DNA of 7,082 nt from Hyphomicrobiales bacterium (lineage in GTDB: Bacteria; Pseudomonadota; Alphaproteobacteria; Rhizobiales; JAUVMS01). The stretch lies in the NCBI GenBank assembly GCA_030600135.1, contig JAUVMS010000172.1, forward strand, positions 1 through 7,082, given 5' to 3'. Position numbers and translations under genes: made by a program. The notes below the pieces were generated by a model, which was given only the letters and a program-made list of their open reading frames with translations, was not told the DNA's origin and ran no database searches. Within the stretch, counting starts at the first letter, position 1. Each line of letters opens with the position of its first letter. Below are positions 1 to 6,042 of the stretch, one piece after another.

Positions 1-196
1 ATTTGGGGCCGTGCTCGGCGCGCTGGTACGCACAAAGATTGTCGGCCGTCGCAAAGTCATCGTTGACACCCACCCGGGCGGCTTTGTGCCTGAGGCGGTG
101 ACCTGGAACGAACTGGCGATCAACTTCGTGACCGGTGTCATCGTCAATGCCGCGGTCTATGCCTGGAATGTGATTATTCCAATGACTGTCGCATAG
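1..196 (+). CDS. 3' end of an unrecognised protein (partial, runs in from the left)
   Basis: The reading frame is open from base 2 to a TAG stop at 194-196 and has no clear start inside the window. A GTG at base 11 lies in the frame, but open codons precede it, so the gene most likely begins upstream. The visible 64 residues have a basic patch (RTKIVGRRK) and then a more hydrophobic C-terminal stretch ending NVIIPMTVA, which could be membrane-associated. I do not recognise the family and assign no function. The next gene starts only 4 nt after this stop, so the two are probably co-transcribed and perhaps translationally coupled. The main uncertainty is identity, not coding status. Confidence 0.6.
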   Translation, partial: FGAVLGALVRTKIVGRRKVIVDTHPGGFVPEAVTWNELAINFVTGVIVNAAVYAWNVIIPMTVA

Positions 197-200
197 CCGA

Positions 201-860
201 GTGAGGTGGTTGTACCGAATTTTCGCGATTGTGCTGGCAATCGCTCTGCTTTGCGGTGCGCTGCTCGTCTGGGAGAGCGCCGGGCGCTCGCGGGTTTACG
301 AAGCGGCGGCGCGCGACCCGGCCGAAGCGGCGATGCTAATCGCTCGGAGCTGGCCGACTGACCTCGCAAAGTGTGGTGACCAGGGGTTGAGCCGCGACGT
401 CCAGGCGTTGCTGGGAGCGCTCTTTGCCATCGAAGGATTTGCCACCGGCCGTCTTGAGCGGTTGGCGGAAACGGCCACCGCAAGGCTCGCGAGTGTGGTT
501 GGTGTTGGACCACCGGATCTGAGCTATGGTCCGGGTCAAATCAGGCTGTCGGCCGCCGAACGCGTTCTCGCCAGATATGATCAGCTCACCATTGCCAGGC
601 CGCAGCTGGCCGAGCGCCTGCTAGACGCTTGCTTTAGCCGATACGTGGCCAGCCTGATTGTCGCCGACCTCGCCGAATTCCAATTGCCAATTGGCATTCT
701 TGCCCGCGAGGATGTCATCAAAGCCATCGCGCTTTACAACGGGCAGCGAGCACCCGATTCAACGCCCCCGACGCGAACCGCCGTGTCACATGCCGTCTAC
801 CGCGAAGTCGCCTACCATCTCTTCCAACTCTTCCGGTTCGAAGGCACCAACCAGCGCTAG
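201..860 (+). CDS. membrane-anchored hypothetical protein, possibly a divergent lysozyme-like (lytic transglycosylase) domain
   Basis: This encodes a 219-residue protein starting at GTG 201, four bases after the upstream stop; no convincing ribosome binding site is visible. Residues about 5-24 are hydrophobic after a short basic N-terminus, so the protein is probably anchored in the inner membrane or exported, with the rest in the periplasm. I do not recognise the family firmly. Three short elements appear in the order seen in SLT-type lytic transglycosylases: Glu78 in AIEGF (like the catalytic ES.F), GPGQI at 110-114 (like G.MQI) and ALYNG at 177-181 (like AYNAG). The spacing is longer than usual and the motifs are degenerate, so this fold is an inference. 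The TAG stop lies inside the left arm of the inverted-repeat element that follows, so the C-terminus may have been altered by its insertion. Confidence 0.75.
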   Translation: MRWLYRIFAIVLAIALLCGALLVWESAGRSRVYEAAARDPAEAAMLIARSWPTDLAKCGDQGLSRDVQALLGALFAIEGFATGRLERLAETATARLASVVGVGPPDLSYGPGQIRLSAAERVLARYDQLTIARPQLAERLLDACFSRYVASLIVADLAEFQLPIGILAREDVIKAIALYNGQRAPDSTPPTRTAVSHAVYREVAYHLFQLFRFEGTNQR

Positions 861-890
861 AGCGTGATCAGACCAAATAGACGCAATTCT
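857..890 (+). repeat. left inverted-repeat arm
   Basis: This 34-bp arm pairs with 1120-1152 on the opposite strand with two mismatches and a one-base gap. It includes the stop codon TAG (858-860) of the upstream gene. It also carries TGA at 865-867 and TAG at 878-880, so it presents stops in all three forward frames. Confidence 0.75.
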
Positions 891-1119
891 GCTTGTCGAG
901 TGGCGTGCGCGAGCGGTGGTGAAACGGTCGCAGGGCGATGCGGCGCATCCGTCAAGACCGGTTCGCCGCCGGGCGCCCGCCAATCGCAAGCCCCCATTCC
1001 TGACTGGAAAAAAGAGGGGGACGGGCGCTTTTGCGCCAATCTCGGTGCCAAGTTGCTTGCCCGTATCACCGATACGCGCGGCGCGCCTCGGCTTGACCTT
1101 GGCGTAAATTCGCTCCGTC

Positions 1120-1152
1120 AGAATGCGTCGATTTGGTCTGATCAGGCTCTAG
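1120..1152 (-). repeat. right inverted-repeat arm
   Basis: This 33-bp arm is the reverse complement of the left arm, apart from two substitutions and a one-base gap. It ends GATCAGGCTCTAG. Beyond it lies an 81-bp unique region leading to fetA, which should hold the exporter's promoter if transcription does not come from inside the element. Confidence 0.75.
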
Positions 1153-1187
1153 TTTGTTGGCGATGACGTCTTGTCGCGTGGATGAGT

Positions 1188-1216
1188 TTGAGGAACGATT
1201 TCCGTTTCGCGAGAAT
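1188..1216 (+). promoter_or_regulatory. weak candidate promoter for the fetAB operon
   Basis: TTGAGG at 1188-1193 and GAGAAT at 1211-1216 are 17 bp apart, and each matches four of six bases of the sigma-70 type consensus. The implied leader before the ATG at 1234 would be very short. This is only a candidate; the region has no stronger pair that I can see, and no recognisable iron-regulator box. Confidence 0.2.
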
Positions 1217-1222
1217 CTAGCT

Positions 1223-1229
1223 AAAGAGA
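1223..1229 (+). promoter_or_regulatory. ribosome binding site of fetA
   Basis: The purine run AAAGAGA lies four bases before the ATG at 1234 and is the only Shine-Dalgarno-like stretch nearby. It supports 1234 as the start. Confidence 0.5.
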
Positions 1230-1233
1230 CCCT

Positions 1234-1830
1234 ATGCTGCGCGTCGAGGATTTGACGGTACCCGGCCTCGCGCCGATCTCATTTGAAGTTGGTGCGGGAA
1301 CTTGCCTCGTCATACAGGGCCCTTCGGGCTCAGGAAAAACCCTCATCATGAGGGCAATGGCCGATCTCGATCCGGTCAACGGCTACATCTATGTCCAGGG
1401 TCGCGAGCGCGAGGAGATGAGCGGCCCGGATTGGCGCAGCCTCGTGCGTTATGGTGCCGCCGAGCCCGGCTGGTGGGCGCCGGTGCCGCGTGCCCATTTC
1501 GAGGCCGACGCCCAGGTTGATCGCGTCGTTGTCGCACTCGGATTGCCGAACACTGCACTAGACCGCCCACTAACCGAACTCTCGACCGGCGAGCGTCAGC
1601 GCCTTGCCCTCATCAGAACGCTGTCGGGCAATCCCAAGGTCCTGCTGCTCGATGAGCCGACGGCGGCCCTCGACAAAACTTCTGCCGACCTGGCCGAGGA
1701 ACTTATCAAATTTCAATTGCGGAGTGGCAAGGCAGTCGTCCTCGTGACCCACGACGAGGGCCAAGCGTTGCGATTGGCCGATCAGTGGCTGATCCTTCGC
1801 AACGGCTCAGGCAAGGTTTTCCGGCGATGA
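1234..1830 (+). CDS. fetA: FetA-like ABC exporter ATP-binding protein
   Basis: This is the 198-residue ATPase subunit of an ABC exporter. It would sit on the cytoplasmic face of the inner membrane and drive the permease encoded next. Visible motifs are Walker A GPSGSGKT (29-36), signature LSTGERQR (116-123), Walker B VLLLDEP (136-142), D-loop ALD (145-147) and switch histidine His173 in VTHD. It is somewhat shorter than E. coli FetA (YbbL, about 225 residues), mainly at the ends. The Q-loop is unusual: where E. coli FetA has YCAQTP, this protein has YGAAEP (73-78), so the usual glutamine is Ala76 followed by Glu77. The family assignment rests on pairing with a clear FetB. In E. coli, FetAB exports iron and aids resistance to oxidative stress; the substrate here is inferred. 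The stop TGA overlaps the fetB ATG. Confidence 0.88.
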   Translation: MLRVEDLTVPGLAPISFEVGAGTCLVIQGPSGSGKTLIMRAMADLDPVNGYIYVQGREREEMSGPDWRSLVRYGAAEPGWWAPVPRAHFEADAQVDRVVVALGLPNTALDRPLTELSTGERQRLALIRTLSGNPKVLLLDEPTAALDKTSADLAEELIKFQLRSGKAVVLVTHDEGQALRLADQWLILRNGSGKVFRR

Positions 1831-2621
1831 CGTATGTATCGCTTTCCAACTTCGATCTGGTGATTGCCGCAGGTCTTCTGCTGATCAACGGCGCACTTTC
1901 GCTGGCCTTTCGTCTGGGTCTGGAGCGAAGTCTTGCGATTGCCGCCGTGCGCATGGTCGTACAGTTGGGGGCGATCGGCTTCGTATTGCGGTTCATTTTT
2001 GCCCAAACGTCACCCGCATGGACGGTGGCCCTCGCCCTAGTAATGGTTATTGCCGCGGGACGCGAGGTTTGGGCGCGACAGACCAATCCGTTCAAAGGCT
2101 GGTGGACCTATGGCCTCGGTACCAGCACGCTGCTCTTCGTCGGCATTTTGGGAACGGTTTTCGGCGTCGCCGGTTTGATCGGGCCGGAGCCCTGGTATGC
2201 CGCCCGGTTCATTTTGCCGATCATGGGGATGATGTTGGGCAATGCGCTGACAGGCGTGAGTTTGGCCCTCGAGACGTTGACGGCGACGGCGAGACGCGAG
2301 CGCACCGCGATAGAGGCCCGCATTGCACTGGGCGATACCCGGCTGCAGGCCCTTCAGGAGGCACTGCGCCAGGCCCTGAAGACCGGGACAATGCCGATCA
2401 TCAATGCCATGGCGGCTTCAGGCATTGTCGCATTGCCGGGCATGATGACCGGGCAAATCCTCTCCGGTGTCGATCCTGTCGAGGCCACCAAGTATCAGTT
2501 GCTGATCATGTTCTTGATCGCCGGAACCACGGCGCTCGGCGTATTGATTGCCACATTCGGTGGCGTCTATTTGCTAACCGACGAACGGCACCGGTTGAGG
2601 CTCGATCGTCTGGCGGGTTAG
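1827..2621 (+). CDS. fetB: FetB-like ABC exporter permease (UPF0014 family)
   Basis: This encodes a 264-residue polytopic inner-membrane protein, close to the length of E. coli FetB (YbbM, about 259). I chose ATG 1827, which overlaps the fetA stop as ATGA and has AAGG at 1813-1816 as a possible ribosome binding site. A longer reading from 1785 would add 14 residues that only re-read the fetA end. Hydrophobic segments lie near residues 9-29, 38-58, 65-78, 97-119, 127-150 and 223-248. Family hallmarks are PIMGMMLGNAL (131-141), the cytoplasmic ALGDT (167-171), and LPGMMTGQILSGVDP (203-217) followed by KYQ (222-224), all matching the E. coli protein as I recall it. With FetA it forms the exporter, probably for iron or another metal. 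It ends 74 bp from the convergent fic gene. Confidence 0.9.
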   Translation: MTYVSLSNFDLVIAAGLLLINGALSLAFRLGLERSLAIAAVRMVVQLGAIGFVLRFIFAQTSPAWTVALALVMVIAAGREVWARQTNPFKGWWTYGLGTSTLLFVGILGTVFGVAGLIGPEPWYAARFILPIMGMMLGNALTGVSLALETLTATARRERTAIEARIALGDTRLQALQEALRQALKTGTMPIINAMAASGIVALPGMMTGQILSGVDPVEATKYQLLIMFLIAGTTALGVLIATFGGVYLLTDERHRLRLDRLAG

Positions 2622-2695
2622 AGCGCTCTTTGGGCAAATGCCATCGGGAATTGCTCGCCTGCGCAGTGGCCAAGCGCCTTGAGACTCACGCCTGG
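2622..2695. other. convergent intergenic region between fetB and fic
   Basis: These 74 bp separate two facing stop codons. Small symmetrical stretches are present, such as GAGCGCTC (2621-2628), GGCAAATGCC (2634-2643) and CAAG-CGC-CTTG (2671-2681). None is followed by a T-run on either strand, so I do not call an intrinsic terminator. The start TAGAGCG echoes the outer end of the inverted-repeat arms at 857. Confidence 0.4.
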
Positions 2696-3907
2696 TCAGG
2701 ACTTACTTCGGCTCGTTTTGCCTCGGTTGCGCGGTTTGGCTCGAGGTTTTGGCTTTTCTGGCGCCACGTATGGCTCAAAGGTATTTCCATCGCTGGTCAG
2801 CAGCTTGAGATACTTTGGGTGCAGGAAGAGCTTGTCACGCCCCTCCTTGTGCTCCTCGAGGACGCCCAGCTCGCAGAGGGTCTTGAGATACTTCGTCGCC
2901 GTGTTGCGGGTGGCGATACCACCCTCCATGAGATAGCGCTTTCGGCAATAGGGCTGCACGAACATCAGCTCGATAAGTTCGTAGCGATAAATTTTTGGCG
3001 CGCTCGTCGAGACAAATTCGATGGTGTGATCGAACAATTCCTTGATCGAGGCGATCTTATCAGTCGTCCATTTGGCCGTAATGGCAACGGCCTCCAACAT
3101 GTACGTGATCCATGGCTCCCATGCGCCGTGCTGTGTGACGGCAAGCAGTAAGCGATAATAATTCGATTTGCTTCTCAAGATGTGCCGGCTCAGATAGAGA
3201 ATTGGCAGGTCGAGCAAGCCCTGATCGATGAGGTACAAGATATTGATGATCCGCCCGGTGCGGCCATTGCCGTCGACGAACGGATGGATGGCTTCGAACT
3301 GATAGTGCGCCAATGCCATACGCACCAGAGGATCGAGGTCGGAGTCTGCGTTCAGAAATTGCTCCCAATTCGTGAGCTTCTCGCGGATCACTGCTCCACG
3401 ATCTGGTGGTGTGTAGATGATCTCGCCCGTGCGGTCGTTTTGTAGCTTGGTGCCCGCGGTGGTGCGAATGTCGAGGTCGACTGCTTTGATGGTTTGGCAC
3501 AGTTGCACGGCGGTTGCTGCTGCCAGCGGGTGGTCGTGCAACCCCTGCCAACCTTGGTAGAGCGCCTGGCGATAGCGCAGTGCTTCTTTTGTGGCGGGAC
3601 TGGTGCTGGCCGAGCTGACATTGGCCTCGCGGAATAGTTCATCGGTCGTCGTGACGATATTCTCGATCTCCGAGGAATCCCTGGCCTCCAGGAGTGGGAT
3701 CGAGTTGATCAACACCGTTTGATTGGGGATCAGTTCGGCGGCCTGTTTGAGTTCCGCCAGTGCCGCGCGCGCTTCGATGCACGCCTTCAGCACTGTTTTT
3801 GATTCAACGTCGCGCTGGGGTGGCAGCAGCGGCAAGTCGTTGTATGGACGGTTTGGGTCGAATGCTGGCGCGTTCTGGGCGCGGCGGGATCTGGGTTTTT
3901 TCGTCAT
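2696..3907 (-). CDS. Fic-domain protein (AMP-transferase type, N-terminal autoinhibited)
   Basis: This encodes a 403-residue cytoplasmic Fic-family enzyme. Such enzymes usually transfer AMP from ATP to hydroxyl side chains of target proteins or of themselves. The active-site motif is complete: HPFVDGNGRTGR at 208-219, with catalytic His208 and Arg219. A flap sequence YTPPD lies at 165-169. The N-terminal inhibitory motif (S/T)xxxE(G/N) is seen as SSEIEN at 78-83, with Glu82 expected to clamp Arg219. This marks a class II Fic protein that needs no separate antitoxin. Residues about 300-372 look like a winged helix (IATRNTATKYLKTLCELGVL), and the tail is strongly basic. Start ATG 3907 is preferred; the longer reading to 3964 would translate into the repeat upstream. 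The target is unknown. Architecture resembles the Shewanella SoFic type. Confidence 0.9.
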   Translation of the reverse strand: MTKKPRSRRAQNAPAFDPNRPYNDLPLLPPQRDVESKTVLKACIEARAALAELKQAAELIPNQTVLINSIPLLEARDSSEIENIVTTTDELFREANVSSASTSPATKEALRYRQALYQGWQGLHDHPLAAATAVQLCQTIKAVDLDIRTTAGTKLQNDRTGEIIYTPPDRGAVIREKLTNWEQFLNADSDLDPLVRMALAHYQFEAIHPFVDGNGRTGRIINILYLIDQGLLDLPILYLSRHILRSKSNYYRLLLAVTQHGAWEPWITYMLEAVAITAKWTTDKIASIKELFDHTIEFVSTSAPKIYRYELIELMFVQPYCRKRYLMEGGIATRNTATKYLKTLCELGVLEEHKEGRDKLFLHPKYLKLLTSDGNTFEPYVAPEKPKPRAKPRNRGKTSRSKS

Positions 3908-3919
3908 GCCATCACTATA

Positions 3920-4007
3920 TGCACACGCCTTGTGCGCGCCATGGAAAAGCGCCCAAAACATCAAGAAAATTGTGCATATCTACAGGACGCGCCCAACCAG
4001 AGTGCAT
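3920..4007 (-). repeat. copy A of an 88-bp direct repeat, upstream of fic
   Basis: This stretch aligns without gaps to 6132-6219 at 64 of 88 positions (hand count). Conserved cores are TGCAC (3920), GCGCCCAAAA (3949), GTGCA (3972), GCCCAAC (3991) and GTGCAT (4002). It ends 12 bp before the fic start codon, so it covers the expected promoter and leader. Read on the fic strand it contains two TTGGGC hexamers 40 bp apart, each of which could serve as a -35-like element, but no good -10 follows. It could be a regulator-binding module or a dispersed extragenic repeat. Confidence 0.6.
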
Positions 4008-4107
4008 TTGATGGCGATGGGCACAAGCTGTGCCGACGGAGCCATATTTGTCCCAATGTTAGGAAATGGCGGGTGCAAGCCGCGCAGGAACAATTCCCCG
4101 CCACCAT
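4008..4107. other. intergenic region between the ABC-F stop and the repeat upstream of fic
   Basis: No gene is supported here. A small perfect hairpin GCACA-AGC-TGTGC lies at 4021-4033. TGGCGGG (4067-4073) can pair with CCCGCCA (4097-4103) across a 23-nt loop just after the ABC-F stop. The latter might aid termination of the minus-strand ABC-F transcript but lacks a U-tract, so I leave it as a weak candidate. Confidence 0.3.
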
Positions 4108-6042
4108 TTATTCTCCACCTGCAGCGGCAACCTCATAGGCCTCAGTCGCCGCCATCCAGGTTTCTTCGGCTGCCTCGCGCGCCTTGACCAACCGGCCGCG
4201 CTCTTTGGTCCACGCCAAAGCCTTGTCGGGCGAGCGCGCGTAAATTCTCGCATCGGCCAAACGGGCATCGAGCACGGAGATTTCCAGCGACAACGCCTCA
4301 ATCCGGCGCTCGCCCGCCTCCATCTCGCGCTTCAAAGGGGCGATTTGCTGGCGCCGATCGGCGGCAATCCGGCGCTGTTCCTTCTGGCTTGAGAATGCGC
4401 TCGAATTTGCTCCGCCGTCACGATCCGACCCCGTGCGGCCTCCTGCGCCAGAACCCGTTCTCGCCTGGCCACTGCCACGGGCCGAGAGACACTCGGCGCG
4501 ATAGCTATCCAGGTCGCCCTCGTAAGGAGCCACTGTCCCGTTCGCCACCAGCCAGAGCCGGTCGGCCGTTGCCTCGATCAGATGACGATCGTGGCTGATC
4601 AAAATGACCGCGCCCTCATAGTCGTTGAGCGCATGGATGAGCGCCTCGCGGCTGTCGACGTCCAGGTGGTTGGTCGGCTCATCGAGGATCAGAATATGGG
4701 GCCCATGAAAGGCAGCGAGGGCAAACAGCAGTCGTGCTTTCTCGCCACCGGAAAGGTTGGCGCATTTGGTGTCGGCCTTGCCGGGACCGAAGCCCAGCCC
4801 TCCAAGCCTGGCGCGTTTTTGCGCCTCAGTTGCGTCCTTCATGAGCGTCGCGATGTGATCGTAGGATGATTGCCGCGGATTGAGCTCGTCGAGCTGATGC
4901 TGTGCGAAATAGCCGAATTCGAGCTTTTTTGAACAGCGCCGGTGGCCACCAAGAGGTGCCAGCCGGCCGACAATGAGCTTGGCAAACGTACTCTTGCCGT
5001 TGCCATTGGCCCCAAGCAGCCCGATACGGTCGTCCTGGTCGATCCTAAGGCTGAGATCGCGCAGTACCGCATCATGTGCGTCATAGCCGACGCTCGCGTC
5101 CTCGAGCCGCAGCAGCGGATTGCCCAGTTGCTTGGCTGGGTTGGGAAAGAGAAACGGTGCGACGCGTTCCTCGATTTGCGCTGCGATCGGCTGCATGCGC
5201 TCCAGCGCCTTCAGGCGACTTTGCGCCTGGCGCGCCTTGGTGGCCTTGTAGCGGAAGCGATCGACGAACGCCTGCATATGCCGGCGAGCGGCGTCCTGTT
5301 TGGCCATGAGCTTGAGGTCGAGCCGCTGTTTTTCGCGCCGCTGCTCTTCGAAATCGTCATAGCCGCCAGAATAGAGCGATAATTTGCCCTGGCGCAAATG
5401 CAGGATGGACGACACCACGGTATTCAAGAGTTCGCGATCGTGGCTGACGATGATTACCGTGTGCGGGTAGTTTTTGAGGAAGGATTCGAGCCACAGGCTG
5501 CCCTCGAGGTCCAGGTAGTTCGTCGGTTCGTCCAAAAGCAGGATATCGGGCGCCGCGAAAAGCGCTGACGCCAGTGCCACCCGCATGCGCCACCCGCCCG
5601 AGTATTCAGCGCACGGCTTTTGCTGGGCCTCCTCGTTGAACCCAAGTCCGGCCAAAATTGCCGCCGCCCGCGCGGGCGCTGAGTAGGCGTCGATATCATT
5701 TAGTCTGAGTTGGATCTCGGCGATCCGATGCGGGTCCGTGGCGGTTTCGGCCTCGCTGAGCAGGGCGGCGCGCTCAGTCTCGGCTGCCAGCACGGTGTCA
5801 ATGAGGCTCTCCGGGCCCCCGGGCGCCTCCTGCGCGACAATACCCACAGTCGTGTTCTTTGCCGTTGTGATGCTTCCATCGTCCGGCACCAACTCGCCTG
5901 AAATCAGGCGCAGCAGCGTTGTCTTGCCCGCACCGTTGCGCCCGACCAGACCGACCGTGTGGCCCGTCGGAACACCTGCCGTTGCGCCATCGAATATTGC
6001 TCGGCCCTCGATCCGAAATGTCAGGTCGTTGATGTGCAGCAT
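4108..6042 (-). CDS. ABC-F family ATPase (Uup/YheS-like, ribosome-associated)
   Basis: This encodes a 644-residue soluble protein with two ABC domains fused in one chain and no membrane segments, typical of ABC-F translation factors that act at the ribosomal E site. Domain 1 has Walker A GRNGAGKT (34-41), signature YSGGWRMR (147-154), Walker B ILLLDEP (167-173) and His201. A charged helical linker, the interdomain arm, spans about 225-295 and is rich in R, K and Q. Domain 2 has Walker A GANGNGKS (344-351), signature LSGGEKAR (430-437), Walker B ILILDEP (450-456) and His484. A Gly/Ser/Arg-rich stretch (521-550) leads to a C-terminal coiled coil (about 555-635), as in YheS and Uup. Length matches YheS (about 637). 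The start is supported by MLHINDLTF, the usual first strand; no clear ribosome binding site is visible. Its exact subfamily and any drug-resistance role are not established. Confidence 0.93.
   Translation of the reverse strand: MLHINDLTFRIEGRAIFDGATAGVPTGHTVGLVGRNGAGKTTLLRLISGELVPDDGSITTAKNTTVGIVAQEAPGGPESLIDTVLAAETERAALLSEAETATDPHRIAEIQLRLNDIDAYSAPARAAAILAGLGFNEEAQQKPCAEYSGGWRMRVALASALFAAPDILLLDEPTNYLDLEGSLWLESFLKNYPHTVIIVSHDRELLNTVVSSILHLRQGKLSLYSGGYDDFEEQRREKQRLDLKLMAKQDAARRHMQAFVDRFRYKATKARQAQSRLKALERMQPIAAQIEERVAPFLFPNPAKQLGNPLLRLEDASVGYDAHDAVLRDLSLRIDQDDRIGLLGANGNGKSTFAKLIVGRLAPLGGHRRCSKKLEFGYFAQHQLDELNPRQSSYDHIATLMKDATEAQKRARLGGLGFGPGKADTKCANLSGGEKARLLFALAAFHGPHILILDEPTNHLDVDSREALIHALNDYEGAVILISHDRHLIEATADRLWLVANGTVAPYEGDLDSYRAECLSARGSGQARTGSGAGGRTGSDRDGGANSSAFSSQKEQRRIAADRRQQIAPLKREMEAGERRIEALSLEISVLDARLADARIYARSPDKALAWTKERGRLVKAREAAEETWMAATEAYEVAAAGGE

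Larger units (their letters stand above)
857..1152. repeat. 296-bp segment bounded by imperfect inverted repeats (MITE-like or long palindromic extragenic element)
   Basis: The ends of this segment are inverted copies of each other, beginning CTAGAGC.TGATCAGACC when read inward from either side. The interior, about 229 bp, is GC-rich. It contains small perfect hairpins at 1024-1037 (GGCGC, TTTT loop, GCGCC) and 1062-1076 (CGTATC, ACC loop, GATACG), followed by the palindrome GGCGCGCC at 1080-1087. No transposase is encoded, so it would be non-autonomous if mobile. A target-site duplication is not evident. One open frame (864-1166) runs through it but looks incidental. Similar CTAGAGCG-starting extragenic repeats are, from memory, common in Rhizobiales genomes; I cannot confirm that this is the same family. 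It fills most of the 373-bp gap between the anchored protein and fetA. Confidence 0.7.

Noticed and set aside
864..1166. 100-codon open frame spanning the inverted-repeat element
   Set aside because: It begins and ends with translations of the repeat arms, starts at a GTG without a ribosome binding site, and has no recognisable protein features. It appears incidental to a GC-rich repeat.
1785..1826. Upstream extension of fetB to an earlier start
   Set aside because: It would overlap the fetA end by 46 bp and add a non-hydrophobic tail. The ATGA overlap at 1827 is the usual arrangement.
2018..3151. Long plus-strand open frame of 377 codons
   Set aside because: It overlaps most of fetB in another frame and the antisense of fic. 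Both of those have clear family motifs, while this one has an Arg/His/Gly-rich composition typical of an out-of-frame reading of GC-rich DNA.
3908..3964. Upstream extension of fic by 19 residues
   Set aside because: It would read through the 88-bp repeat, and the added residues do not look like a Fic N-terminus. The basic MTKKPRSRR start at 3907 is more natural.
4067..4103. Possible terminator after the ABC-F gene
   Set aside because: The 7-bp stem has a 23-nt loop and no T-run on the transcribed strand, so it is too weak to call.
3723..4187. Plus-strand frame whose peptide resembles that of the frame at 6142-6345 (shared SAQ, VHI, PT, VH)
   Set aside because: The peptide likeness follows from the 88-bp DNA repeat. 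Substitutions fall at all codon positions with no third-base bias, so there is no sign of selection on a protein.
4942..5382. 146-codon plus-strand frame
   Set aside because: It is entirely antisense to the ABC-F gene between its two ATPase domains and has no independent features.
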